The notes under the pieces were generated by a model that was not told the DNA's origin, made no database searches, and worked only from the letters and a program-made list of their open reading frames with translations. DNA of 64,000 bases from Chromobotia macracanthus (Eukaryota; Chordata; Actinopteri; Cypriniformes; Botiidae), in the NCBI GenBank assembly GCA_036877525.1, contig JAZGTH010000058.1, forward strand, positions 12,451,001 through 12,515,000. Reading direction: 5' to 3'. Shown here piece by piece: positions 10,820 through 22,801 of the stretch. Each line of letters starts with the position of its first letter. Positions within the stretch are counted from its first letter, which is position 1. The position numbers and the translations under genes were made by a program.

Positions 10820-12052
10820 TCACTGTGAAGGACAGTTTTCCAGTTGTATGCTGAAGGGAAGCCGCTTCTGGCGTCTCCATTTGGCCCTTCGGTTCTTAAA
10901 CCATACCTAAAGTAACAGCATACACAGTGTGACACTCACAAACATAAAACCACAGGAGCCCTCTACCATGACTGATAATCTTTACACCATATTATTGATC
11001 TGGATATTGACAGAAGCACCTCTACTCTCTCCTCTCGCAGGTGTGTGCGTTCAGCCAGCTGCTCGCGGGTGTTGATGTCTGGGTACTGGTTTTGTCTGAA
11101 CAGATCCTCCAGAGCCTCCAGCTGCTCTTCTGTAAAGATAGTCCGATGACGGCGAACCCTCCTCTGAATATGACCTTCTGCAGAGGAGCAGGTTTCTTCA
11201 AGAATCCTCTTACTCCAAACAACATGGCAACCTGAAACACATACACACTCGGGCTGAGTCTAAATGCCCATCTATCCATCAATCATAAACAGATGAATGC
11301 AGAAGAGAAAACCTTATGAAATCTGTCAAAAACATTTCATTTTCACACATTTTCACATTTCACATTAATTTGACAGAGGTTAAAACTGAAATAGCCAAAA
11401 GGATTAAACACATGTAAATTATTAAAGTCTTTCTATAGACAATAACTAAACGAGTGATTTAAGACTTTTTCCGAGAAAAGGTTCTTGTGTGTTTCCATCA
11501 GGAAATGACCTCAGGAGACTTTTTAGATTCTACAATCCCTTAAAAGACATGAGTTGACATACAAGTGTAAAGACATTTTCATTTAGGGATTTAGCAGATG
11601 CTTATATCCAAAGCTATAAAATTAATGTAGATAACAGCCCAGATCATTTCATGTTTAAAACATTTCAGTCTGAGTTCATACTGAAATCTTTGACGTTCTA
11701 TTGCTGACTCATTTTGTTTTAGAAGAACCAATGAAGATATTAAAGATGTGTGTCCTATAACTTTATTTAAAAAGAAAGCAGTCTTACTGGCAGCAGTGTG
11801 TAGAATCTCTCCACAGTGTGAACAATAGCAGCAGTTCATGCAGGTGTGCTCATGACCTTCCGTTTGGCTCACTGATTCATGATTCATTGCAGATTGTGAA
11901 GCCAGTTTCTCTCTACATCCTTTAAGAGTCAAGACACGAGTGTTTTCCAGGCTGGGAATCTTGTTTCTGTTTGTGTTCTCAAAGGCTCCACTTAGAATGC
12001 TGTCAATAGTGAATGCAAAATGTTTCCTGTCTGTATACACGCTTGAGTCCAT
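10820..12052 (-). CDS. gsc2: goosecoid-2 homeobox transcription factor
   Basis: Goosecoid-class paired-type homeodomain protein, a nuclear transcriptional repressor. Three exons: 11788-12052, 11020-11231 and 10820-10906, giving 187 residues. Exon 1 starts MDSSVYTDRKHFAFTIDSIL; FTIDSIL (residues 14-20) is an eh1/Groucho-binding motif. CMNCCYCSHC lies near its end. The homeodomain (about 114-173) contains RRHRTIFTEEQLEALEDLF, NQYPDINTREQLAERTHL and VWFKNRRAKWRRQKR, with Lys at homeodomain position 50, as expected for TAATCC binding. NQYPD favours gsc2 over gsc. The second intron splits the homeodomain between VE and VWF, as in goosecoid genes. Its donor (GTGCTT) is weak. Met at 12052 was chosen because it sits just before the conserved eh1 region and just below a TATA box. 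The tail after the homeodomain is very short. Confidence 0.92.
11576..11612 (-). repeat. L2/SINE 3'-tail fragment in gsc2 intron 1
   Basis: ATTTAGCAGATGCTTATATC followed by CAAAGC is a degraded copy of the tail shared by L2-type LINEs and V-SINE-like elements elsewhere in this window. Confidence 0.5.
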
Positions 12053-12124
12053 GCTGTGAGTTTTGTTGCTGCATTTGTAACTGGTGTTGAGCCGAATGCT
12101 TTTTGCTTTGTAGAAGAACACCAT

Positions 12125-12133
12125 CATTTATAG
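12125..12133 (-). promoter_or_regulatory. gsc2 TATA box
   Basis: On the minus strand CTATAAATG lies about 75 bases upstream of the chosen gsc2 start codon, a normal place for a TATA box with a short 5' UTR. A GT microsatellite (12139-12169) sits directly upstream. Confidence 0.45.
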
Positions 12134-12239
12134 CAGGACGTCTGTGTGTGTGTGTTTGTGTGTGTGTGAAACCCCATTTACCAAACAGATTAAACGGAAG
12201 GAGACAAAACATAATCCCCCTATAGAGTTCACGCAAGAA

Positions 12240-14100
12240 AAAAGATGTCTGAAAAATCCCACCTAATCTGGGCAGTTTTGTAAAGGTGTTAGTGAGAACA
12301 GGAGATTCAGGTAATCTGGTTTTGGCAGACAGAAATCAGATTTCACTGTATCAAATGAGATGTACAGAGACCCTGAAATCCTCATTGTTGTGGTGAAAGA
12401 TAAATTGGTGGCATTATGTGCTTTTGATTTTGCTGGATGTCAACAGAGAGGCTGTCCAGAGGCTTTAGCATTTGCTCCCAAGATTTAGCTTACAGAGACT
12501 CAAGCAATCATATTGATGAGGTATTTTCTGTTATTTATTTATTTTGTAAGAAACCACTGGTTGTAAAAGTAATAATAGCTATGCATGTATTGTTTTAATG
12601 TGAATGTTAAAAGAAAACTTTGTTAACTACAAATATGCGGTTCTGTTGTAACATTGTGTCGTATTTATAGAAATTAAACATTGCCATTTTTAATCACTAA
12701 ACATGTCAAAAATAAATACAAATGGGTAATAAATTTGAAGCAAAAATGGATACAAAACAGTGAGCAATTGTGTCAGCATGCAGGTTTTGACCACGTTGTG
12801 GGACTCTGGCATGCTGAAAGATTTAAACTTTAAATATGTTCTTAAAATGTATCAAGTGTTGTTATGATACATTTCAGGGTATTTCTGTATGTAGGTTTCC
12901 TAGTTTTAATTCACAATGCTTCAGCTATATCTTTATTTCAAATCCGTTAATAGCAGACAGATGTTAAGCGATCTCTTGACTCTGTCTTATCACTGAAACA
13001 CACATTCATGCCTCATTTTTGACAAGAAGTCACCAAAAGGCAAAGCTATTGTACATGTTCTATTCATTCTCAACAAATCCTCTGTAATCATACAAGTCCA
13101 TATAAATGTTTTTCATCACAGAATTAATGGATTTTCAGAATCTGTCTAAAGCTGCACAGATAAGGAGGATGAAAGTAGATAGAAATAAACAGCACCTCTT
13201 TGGCTTTCACATTAAGATGGTTTTAAGTGTGGTGATAAACTTCTGTTCATCAACAGCATGAGTTTCATGGTATTTCACACAATGCCTTTTTTCTTGACTT
13301 TTCTGGGATTTTTTTCCATTTTACTGTTGTGGCTGTTTTAATATTTGCATGTTTAATGTGTTCACGTTTTATTATATTATTGTATTTTGTGGTTAAATTA
13401 TCCTGCCTGTCTGTACAGTCTGTACATTAGGTAAAATTAATAAGGCCAGTCAAACTGCTGTTTGTCATTCCTAATACTAATATTCCAGTAGTATTATATA
13501 TTAAACATATGCACTGAAAATGTGTAGTTTGTAAAACAGTGAATGAGTTAGATATATGTTGTATGGAGAAGTGACCATAACTACACATTTCCTGGGATTG
13601 GGTGTTCCTGGTTTAGGGTGTCTAAACATGCCATGAGGGTAAAAATGTTGTGGTTGTTATTTGGTGTGAGTAAATGGAAACTCAAACGTTTGACATGTAT
13701 AGCTGATATGTAGCTAATGTTTGTTGACTTGTACTCAGAAAGAGCAATTTGTTATTGTTTTAATTGTTGTTATGATTGTGGATTGAGTCAGCAGTAGTTT
13801 TCCTTTAACCATCTCATACAAAAAAATACTACTTTTTAAAGAAATAATGTTTGCATAAAGATAAAAAGCTGTTTACTTCAGTCTTACATTTACATTCACT
13901 GTTCAGCAGTATCATTTATACTTTACATGAAGTGACAGTTTGCACCAACACATTTAATGTTGTTTTACAAAACAAGTTTGTTTGCACAATAAAGAATTAA
14001 ACAAAAGGAATGACAAAAGGAAAAACAATTTACCACACCAAACTAATACCTGGTAAGTTTCTGAATGAAATATACAGAGAAATAATGACCCTTGTAAACA
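12240..14100. other. intergenic, nothing recognised
   Basis: AT-rich spacer between gsc2 and the first MADF-BESS gene. No coding exon or named repeat was recognised. A minus-strand AATAAA at about 14104-14109 may end the MADF-BESS transcript. Confidence 0.5.
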
Positions 14101-14237
14101 ATTTTATTATAAAAGATGAAGAGAAATATTTTGGGGGGTACAATTATTTTCACTTGTTTGGAAAGTAAAACAATTCAACTTGATACCTTCAGTAGGAGGC
14201 AGAGAAAGTTATTTCATTAATGAAAATCAGTCCTGGT

Positions 14238-16007
14238 TTATTCATCATTAAACTCTGCATCAAACATGACCTGCTGGATTTTCATTTTGACCGCAGCTCT
14301 CTTCTGGGGTGTGAGCCTCTTCAGGGCAGGAACATAACTCAAGAGAAACAACTCGTCTTCATCTAGAGCTCTGCCCGGTGCTGCTGTTTCACTGCTCTTC
14401 ACAGCCTCTTTCTCTTCCATCTGTCCGTTGATGTTTGTGGCTGGTGCTGATGCTGGGAGCAGTGCTGGAGCTGTGTTTGATTGTATGGGAACTGACTGTG
14501 AAGAAGAACCTGAAGCCTGCGACACCTTCAGTCGAGGAGGGAGACTGGTGACGACAGCCAGCTGGGTCATCGGTTGGACCTGTTTGACGGGGGCAAGCTG
14601 GGTCACAATAGACAGGGGCAACTGTGACAGGGGATTTAATTGAGCTGTAATATTTGGTTTGATCTGAGGAGGCATAAGAGGCTTTGACTCTGGGATATTG
14701 GACAGAAATTCTTTCAGATCTGTCTTCTGCTTGCTACGCTTTGAACGTTCAGACTTTGAAACAACAGCCTTCAATTTTTCAAGACTGGACTCAGCTGGCT
14801 TTGAATCACCTCCACTGGACTCATCAAATGACTCCTCAGGTGAGTCCTGGCCACTTCCATCCACATCCTGCAGCCCCTCTGCTTCACTTTGACGCTTTCT
14901 CTTTCTGATATGAGCATCGAGAAACGAGAGGGTTTCTCTGTGCGCCCAGTAATGCAGGCGACGCCCCCCTTCTTCCTTCTTCATTCTACACAATCTTCTC
15001 TCCCTGATGTATCTGTCTCTTATGGTCTTCCATCTTCTTTTGCATTCCACAACTGCATGAGAGAAGGTTTAAATTCAATGCTGGAATGTAAAAAAAATAA
15101 TACAAACACATATGACAGAGTTAAAGAGTCCTAGTTAAAAAAATATCCCAAAGGATTCCTACTGTTAATTCTGTAATAATAACAAACATCATGTTTAAAG
15201 AAATGTTCATTGTTCTTGGATTCCAACTTAAAACAAAACTGTAATTTTAACACGTTTCCAGAAGGTCTGGTATTGTTACTAATAGGGTAAGAAGGAATTT
15301 CAAGACCCCCTAACCCCTCCCCCCCCAAACTACTGTCCAGTGCTGACACTCCAACACAATGCAAACAGACTTGACACAATACTCTCTACATTTATACATT
15401 ATATTAGATAAAGTGTAGTTATGTTAGCCATGACTGAAATTGCAAAAATAACCCTGTGAACTTTAGGGCAGACTAGTTACATAATTGACATACAGTAGCC
15501 CAAACCCATGCAAAAATTCAATGTTCAGATCTTACAGTACGCTATCATTGAACATTCATTCACGTTTTTGAGGTTGGTCCAGTGTGCACAAGATGTCTAT
15601 ATTTTTACATTAACACCGCTCCAACGTCACGTCTACACCGCCAGCGACGCGTCAAACCGTAACGCTGCCTCTATAATAACGCACTGGACGCAGATATTAG
15701 TTGCTTAGTGGGAACGTCCTAGTTTTGTCTCGTCGCTCGCAGAATTATCGGTGGGTAATATCGAACTGAAAGCGTCAAACTGTTAAACTGTTGAAGTAAC
15801 TGTTTAAAAGTCAAACGCTTCACATCTCAACACAGTGCGGCCAAACGCGCGCGTATTTCTGACGCACTGACCGGAGAGACCGACGGACGCAGCGACCTCC
15901 CTCCACGCTTTCGCCCTCCTCTCAGAGCTGCGATAATCGTGAAACGACACGTTATAAAGCACCGGGAACGCGTAGACGGTCTGAATTAATTTCTCCGTCA
16001 CTGCCAT
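14238..16007 (-). CDS. MADF-BESS domain protein, copy 1 (full length)
   Basis: Putative nuclear DNA-binding regulator. MADF is a Myb/SANT-like DNA-binding domain, and BESS is a protein-interaction motif at the C-terminus. Exon 1 is 15872-16007 (ATG, donor GTCAGT); exon 2 is 14238-15052 (acceptor CATGCAG, stop TAA). Together they give 316 residues. MADF covers about residues 5-93: EKLIQTVYAFPVLYN, AWREVAASVGLS, then CKRRWKTIRDRYIRERR and HYWAHRETLSFLDAH. A basic stretch RKRKR follows, then a Ser/Pro/Gln-rich linker. The BESS motif near the end reads DEDELFLLSYVPALKRL and KMKIQQVMFDAEF. The promoter side (16010-16180) is GC-rich without an evident TATA box. A truncated tandem copy lies immediately upstream on the same strand. 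Confidence 0.88.
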
Positions 16008-16009
16008 TG

Positions 16010-17022
16010 AGTTTAACGAGTTGCTGCTAAGACGCGTCGAACGGAGCTGATATCGGAATTGCCCAGACGCGTCAGAAGTGCGCGACTCGCGCCTCTTCAG
16101 CAGGAGCCGAACGTCATGGCGGCAGTTTGGACCAATAACATTTCAGCGTGGGTGGGACTAACCGGAGCGTCGCGTCATGAATAGAAACTACAAGCGTCAG
16201 TCAAAAAGTCTTTACGCTGGTTTATTCGTCGATAGCGTGGACACGGAGAGACCGGACAATAGTAATGCGTTTATCTTTACTAGTCTAGTAGTTACAAGCA
16301 GTTTTACGAAAGAGATCAACTAAAAATGTTAACACAGCCAGTGAAAACAATGTAATATATGTGGATATCTGATGACGTTAAATAGTTCAAGATAATTTAA
16401 TTATATAAGATTTTTTCTAGATATATAAAAGGTTTTGTCTAGATATAATGTGCAAACATTATTTAGTTTTATTTATATATGTTTTCCAATGCATAAATCC
16501 ACAAGAGTTTAATTTATGGCATAGGTTTTGATGAAGTTCAAAGTGTTTCAAAGGGCCCTTGGAAGTGATCAATTTGGATTAATCCTTTAACATGTCAGCT
16601 GTGATGGTTCTCCCTTTTCTTTAGTAGGCTGCTTTATCCCTTGTGGAGTGCAGGGATTACCATAAGGGCCATTCCTCTGAGAACTCATCATTTTAATTGT
16701 TTCAAGATTTAACATTAAGATAATGGGTCATTTTAGGGTATTGTACATCAATAAAGAACCAACCAAAACCCAGACCTTAAATGTCCTGAGAGAAGACACA
16801 GTGGCTAGCAAACACAAGACTCATAGTTGGTAATCTTCCCAGTACTCTCGGTCCATTCATGGTTTTTATCATATACAGACATAAAGAATCTTTACAATTA
16901 TTTCCTTATAAAACATGCAGAAAAATATTTTTAGGAGCTTCAATACTTTAAAAAAATGTTTAAGTGTATTCTCCAGTTTTTATATGGAAGTGATACCCCT
17001 AAATAAAAACATTCCCTCCATC
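16010..17022. other. spacer between MADF-BESS copies
   Basis: The part next to copy 1 (16010-16250) is CpG-rich and is the likely copy 1 promoter. The rest is AT-rich with no recognised gene. Confidence 0.5.
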
Positions 17023-17625
17023 TCAAACACATTCATCATTAAACTCTGCATCAAACATGACCTGCTGGATTTTCATTTTGACTGCAGCTCTCTTCTGGGG
17101 TGTGAGTCTCTTCAGGGCAGGAACATAACTCAAGAGAAACAACTCGTCTTCATCTAGAGCTCTGCCCGGTGCTGCTGTTTCACTGCTCTTCACAGCCTCT
17201 TTCTCTTCCATCTGTCCGTTGATGTTTGTGGCTGGTGCTGATGCTGCTGAAGCTGTGTTTGATTGGACGAGGAGCTGATCCTCAGGTGACTGGCAGGTTT
17301 TGTTCAGGTTCTCCAGATCCTCTGCTTTAATGTGACGTTTTCTGTTTCTGACATGGTCTTCCTTTTTTAGTTTGCATTCTACTACTGCAGATGAAAAGGG
17401 AAAATAATCACTTTCATAATAACTTTAGAAAATCACTTGTAAACACTGCGGGTTAAACAACGCAACAACTCAGATGTTGACGCCCTAACCGGAGAGCCCG
17501 ACCGACGCGGCGACCTCTCTCCAAGCGTTTACCCCCTTCTCAGACCTGCGATCATCGCGACAAGACACGTTATAAAACAGCGGGTACGAGTAAACGGTCT
17601 GAATGAGTTTCTCCGTCTCTGCCAT
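17023..17625 (-). CDS. MADF-BESS protein, copy 2 (MADF domain truncated)
   Basis: Tandem paralogue of the neighbouring MADF-BESS gene. Exon 1 is 17490-17625 (MAETEKLIQTVYSYPLFYN to VGLS, donor GTTAGG); exon 2 is 17023-17384 (acceptor TCTGCAG, stop TGA). They join in phase into 165 residues, about half the length of copy 1. The first half of MADF is present. The segment with RRWKTIRDRYIRERR and HYWAHRETLSFLDA is gone, as is most of the linker. A basic stretch HVRNRKRH remains, and the BESS end matches copy 1, followed by two extra residues (CV). The intron is only 105 bases. DNA binding through MADF is doubtful, so it could act as a BESS-only partner or be a gene in decay. The unbroken frame argues against an old pseudogene. 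Confidence 0.72.
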
Positions 17626-17844
17626 TGAGTTTACTGAGGTGCTGCTGAGACGCGTCGGTCGGCTCCTGTTTCCGGAACTGCACAGGCGCGTCAGAAACGC
17701 GCGACTTTTCAGTGAAGCGGGGCGTCGCTCAAACGCGCTCATATGAGAGAAAGCGGCACGGAGCAGCGGCGGGTTCAGCATTTTATCTTTGGGGGGGCTT
17801 AACTGAGAGACCACCGCCTGTGTTGCACCTTATAAACACTATTA

Positions 17845-18535
17845 ATATTAATTTAAATTCAAATTTATAAATATAGCACTTTTAACAATGTTAGAGTTAG
17901 GTTATGGCATTGTTTCAAAGCAGCTTACATTTAAAAAAGCACAGAAAACAGGGAAATTATGAGATATGTAGAATACATATATAATGTATTGTATTAGAAT
18001 ACATGGTATTATTGCAAATTGTATTGTTCATCATAAAATGCTGTAAAGCTTTACTACATATTCAAGCATTTACTACATTTATGTAGTAAAAATTAGTAAA
18101 ACTAATTAGGAATAGTAAGACTGAAAACGATAAGTGAATATAAAGATAACTGAAGTGATGATAACTACAACACATTTTAACTATTTGAGATAAACGGACG
18201 TGCATCAGAAATGCGTGTCTTGCATGTGAAGGCTCGTGCCTGTCTCAGTGGTTTATGGGTAATGTATCCAGACAGCCTACTAAAACAGTATGTTCTTTTT
18301 CTGAGATTATGCCACATTTATTACATTGACATGATAGATGACAAATATCATATTAAGCATGATGCGCCGTTCTGGGTTACATTGACCTTAGAAAGATGCA
18401 ATAATACCATAAAATATCTGAACATTGCCTAATGAAAAGAGAACTGGAGAAGAAAAACAGAGAAGACACCAGGCTCAACCTGGATGGCCAGTTCTTCTCT
18501 GGCACGTTAAAGCTTCTATCTGTAACTTTTGTTGT
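17845..18535 (+). repeat. dispersed repeat, TTTATAAATATAGCACTTTT type, copy A
   Basis: It begins with an AAATTTATAAATATAGCAC head and TTGTTTCAAAGCAGCTTACA and ends near GGATGGCCAGTTCTTCTCTG. These resemble the head and tail of a dispersed teleost repeat. A reverse partial copy lies at 26821-27115 and another forward copy at 35829-36830. The internal 150 bases at 18191-18340 are almost identical to 26821-26970 in reverse. The small ORF at 18211-18432 is repeat sequence, not a gene. Confidence 0.5.
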
Positions 18536-18539
18536 TTTA

Positions 18540-19320
18540 GTTGAGAGCTTATAATAATGATTTTATATTGATAAAATACTAATAATTGCAGCTATAATAT
18601 CACACTGCTGTGTAATGAAAACGTGTTGTAGAATCTGAGCTGGAGGTATGTGAATAGATAATGGAAATATTAATAAAAAGTATAAATGACTACAGTATAT
18701 ATAAGTTCAAAGTACAGATACCAAATTGATAACTTTGAAACCTCAATAACTTTGTGTTAAAGCATACTCCAACCAAACAGTAACACAAATGTTATTTACT
18801 CACCCACAAATGTCTCCTAGCCTTATTGACTTCATTCATGTGAAGTCAAAAACTCCAGCAGATGATGTTTGATGCACAGTACAGGTGCATAAACTGGTGT
18901 GCAGGACTGATTTTCAGCACTGTTTTCATAGATACAAAACTATTGCTGACTCAGTTAACAAACATAACCATATTGTTTTAGAACAAAATTCAATAAGGAT
19001 TCATACTAAACAAATCTTATGTTGGAGCTTGTTTAAAGTAGCCACTTAGATTACAACATTACTGGCATTAAAAATAGTTTTTATATAAAAAAAACTCCAC
19101 ATTCTGATTTATGGTAAAGATTACATATTTTACAATAAAATACATCATCATTACACATAGTACATTGACGTAAATGTTTATAAGCTACATTTTATGATTT
19201 TCAGAATATTACTGTTAAAGTTTCAAAGACTCATTTAATTAAAGTGAGTGACAGAATTTGCCACCAAAGTTGTAAAATGACCCAAAGAAAAAATCATCTT
19301 AAGAGAAATAAGACTGTAGA
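18540..19320. other. intergenic, nothing recognised
   Basis: AT-rich sequence without a coding-like frame or recognised repeat. Confidence 0.5.
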
Positions 19321-19799
19321 GTTTATTTAAAACCATATCTGGAGGAAAACAATCAAATATCACAGTAACACAGACATACAATCACAATGCAAGCACTGCA
19401 TCTCTTTCATAGAAAAAGACCCCAAATGAGAACACGGTCCACTGTTAAAACTCAGCAGCTGAAACAACACATGTAGCATCAGTGCAGGAAACAGAAGAAC
19501 TACTGACACCAGTCTGATATGACTAATGTCATCTCTGATTTTACAGGCTGTTATTCTTCTGACAGGAACAAAGATCTGTCCTGGAAATTAAATTTGTAAC
19601 TGTTTAAGCGATGAGCAGCCAAAACATGATCAGCAGCATCACAAGACAACAAGAAGAGGCGGGACAGGAAGTGCTCATCTGTGTGCTGTGAGGTTCCTGA
19701 GTATGTCCACAGCAGCCCCAGACATGGGAAACAAGTTTTAAAACATCATCATAACATTTACAAATGGACTATAACAACACACACACACCTGCAAATGTA

Positions 19800-19850
19800 T
19801 AGCTTGAAGGCACTGTAAGTCACTTTGGATAAAAACGTCTGCCAAATGTG
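19800..19850 (+). repeat. L2/SINE 3'-tail fragment
   Basis: CACTGTAAGTCACTTTGGAT followed by AAAAACGTCTGCCAAATG is the tail shared by V-SINE-like SINEs and L2-type LINEs. No tRNA-like head is present. Confidence 0.65.
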
Positions 19851-20139
19851 TAAATACACATTCTTACCCGGAAGTTTAGTCCAAGACGTCACACGTGTCA
19901 GACCAATCACCTTGTTACTGTAGAAATGGGCAATTGAATAGAGTGGAAACCTACAAGACAAAATATTATCTGGGCGGGGCTTTATGTTCAGGATATTGTT
20001 TATGATTGGGTCATATATAAAGACTCTGAAAACTTTTCTTCCTAACACTGCACAATAATAGCTAAAGGAAACTCCCTTTTCGCTGGCAGGTAGCAACTGA
20101 AGTGCCCTTGAGCAAGGTGCCTAACCCCCCGATTGCCTC

Positions 20140-22330
20140 CTAAGTAAAATAGACATGCAGATTTGTGCCAATTATCATCTCTGACAGAAAACTGCTTGTG
20201 TTGCATTGCTCATGATGTAATAATGTTAGTGTATTAGGGAGGGTAAATATTCCCTGACTGATCTGGTTCTGTCAGTCACATCCTTCAGTCTGAATCAAAC
20301 ATCATCAGCCATCAAACTGTCAACATCCATCATACACGTGAAAAAAACAGAACAAATTTTCATTGTTTGTATGGGACTTATTTATTGCTTTTGAATTATC
20401 ATTTAGCTTTCAGATTTCTCTCTGCCACGCAGCCTTGCTCCACCCACTGTGGATCTCCAGGAAAAGATGTCATTGGTCTAATTGCAAGAAATTGAATCAA
20501 GCAAGCACACTTTCATAATCGATTACAGCCTTCAACCAAGCCTAGTTTTTTCAACTAGAGCTTTTATTTTGATGTACGTATCTATATATAGTTCGGAAAA
20601 CAAACTTATTTTGTGTCTGCAAAGTCATTAGAAATAAAGCTTTAAATACGGGCAAATACACAATCAATATTACAATAACCAAACAGGTCCGTTGGTCGTT
20701 TTGTATTTGCGAACTATTTGTACCTTTTTTGGTGTTGTCGGTATAGGATGTGTCCTCTTCAGGGTGTGTAACAAATAATTAATACAATTTCAACATTATG
20801 AATGAAATCTGCTTATTTAAGAAAAAATGTTACCTTGAGATAAAATGTATACATTTCTTGCATTATCCTAGAGTAAATAAATTATTATATTTACAGCTAT
20901 GCTATTGCATTTTTCTTATAATATTTGTGCATTTATGAAAAATAAAAATTGCCTTTCTGTCTGATGAGGTTTTAACCTCAACAGTCATTGAATCTTTATT
21001 CACACAATCATCCTGGACCGTCAGATTCAGGCGTTACTAAAGTTCTTTGAGAGTCTTTATGATTATTTAAAGTCGTGAAAGAGATTTTGTCATTTCCTAC
21101 TTTAATAACAGCACTTAAAACACCATCAGTTATGTCTTTAGCTCGACCTCTTAGCAAATTCAATGGATGCAAAGTTATAGATGCATGAGATGTTAACTTA
21201 AGAAGATCTGGATGCTGCAGCTATAATTGAGTATTGTTGTTATTTTCTTGTCATGCTTTAGGACTTAGGGTGAGAACACACAGTTCCTCTCACTCCACAA
21301 CATGAAGGATGTTTCTGTTCCTTAAATGCACAATGCGGAAACTCAATTGTTCTGTGAATATATGTTTGCACTTGGCAGCAGTGTTGGTGATACTGTGTTA
21401 TAAAAACATAAATTGTACAGAGAAAAACAAAAGGCGTGACCAGATCTAAATAAGAGAAACAGAGAGGTGGTGTGTGTGCTCTCTGTTCACAGAAGACTGA
21501 ACCATCTGTAAAATGGTTTATGATGCTTTTCGGTGCTTATCAGTAACATGAACATTAAGAAGAATGTTCTTTCCTGTTAAGATTTTAGCCTTAGGAAAAC
21601 ACTTTCAGTGAGTCTCTCGATTGCAGATTGTCACATTCAATAGATTTGTATCCAGAAAAGTCTGATGCAGTGGTACTGCACAGCATCTACCTGTGTGTCC
21701 TTCCTGTTTGTTGAATGATTGATGAAAGAAATGATTCCAGGTTCAAAGCATGAAATGTTTCAAAGTGAAGTAAAATTATACACCGTTACTGCTGCCACAT
21801 AACATTAGATGCCTGACTGACTGCAGTGCACAAATGAGTGAATTAACAAATCACATTTTATGCTGTTTAATACTGCAGCTTATTTACAGATGGGAGTGTT
21901 TATAATCAGCCTCAATTACAGTGATTTACATTATTAATGTGGTCAAAATGAAACGTAGATTCTTTCACCTAAAATTTGCCTGAACCAGTATGAGGTCAAG
22001 AATAATCTCTTTGTCTCTGAGGTTGTCCTCTTGAATCTAATCACTGATCACGGTAAAGAATCCCCTCCTGTTAATCAAATGTTGACCTAAAACTGTGTTG
22101 TTGTTTGTGTAGCTTTAAAAGAAAACTGGCCGATCAGAAAATGAATGACCAGAAGTGGCAAACCAATCATAAGAACAATCAGAAGTGGCAAAAATAAAAA
22201 TTAAATCATGAAATTAATATATTAAATATGACAATACAAATACACAAACATGCAATTAAATGTGATAAAAATTTGGCATTAAATATATTATTTGATGACA
22301 TTGCAGCACAATATGTGGTATAAATTAATT
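20140..22330. other. intergenic, nothing recognised
   Basis: AT-rich sequence. Immediately to the left, at about 20090-20135, is a short piece (TGCCCTTGAGCAAGGTGCCT) typical of a dispersed fish repeat. No gene was recognised. Confidence 0.45.
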
Positions 22331-22801
22331 ACATTTACATTTAGTCATTTGGCAGACCCTTTTATCCAAAGCGACTTACAAAAGGACGAGAACATTGAAT
22401 ATTTTGCCTTGCGAGCCGACAAGCCAAGTCTACAAAGCTACATTTACAAGTGGACATTTTTTTGAGGATAGGATAGAGCATTAGGGATTAGTCAGGTGTC
22501 TGTGAAACAGGTGAGTTTTGAGTTGTTTTTTTAAGGTTGTGATGGTCTCAGTGGATCGGGTGGAGGCTGGGAGTTCATTCCACCACAAAGGAACAGAATA
22601 GATGAAAGTTTTACAGATTGATTTGGTGCCTCGTTGTGGGGGAACAATCAGACGTCGCTCATTGACTGACCGGCGGGAGGGGACATATGTCTGGAGGAGT
22701 GAGTTGAGGTAGGAGGGAGAGGTTCCGGTTACTGTCCTAAAGGCAAGTGTAAGAGATTTAAATCTGATGCGAAATTTAATTAAATTTAATTTAATTCTCA
22801 C
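22330..22801 (-). mobile_element. L2-type LINE, 3' end (reverse transcriptase C-terminus plus tail)
   Basis: The minus-strand frame 22481-22801 contains FKSLTLAFRTVTGTSPSYLN, PSRRSVNERRLIVPPQRGTK and WWNELPASTRSTETI, then LKTHLFHRHL and a stop. This is the C-terminal end of a non-LTR reverse transcriptase ORF. It is followed by a 3' UTR and the tail GTAAGTCGCTTTGGATAAAA at about 22336-22385. The element is 5'-truncated, as is usual after target-primed reverse transcription. It could be the parent of the SINE tails in this window. Confidence 0.85.

Noticed and set aside
18211..18432. 73-codon ORF with a near-copy at 26804-26992 (minus)
   Set aside because: The similarity is DNA-level repeat identity (150-bp inverted pair); no protein family is visible.
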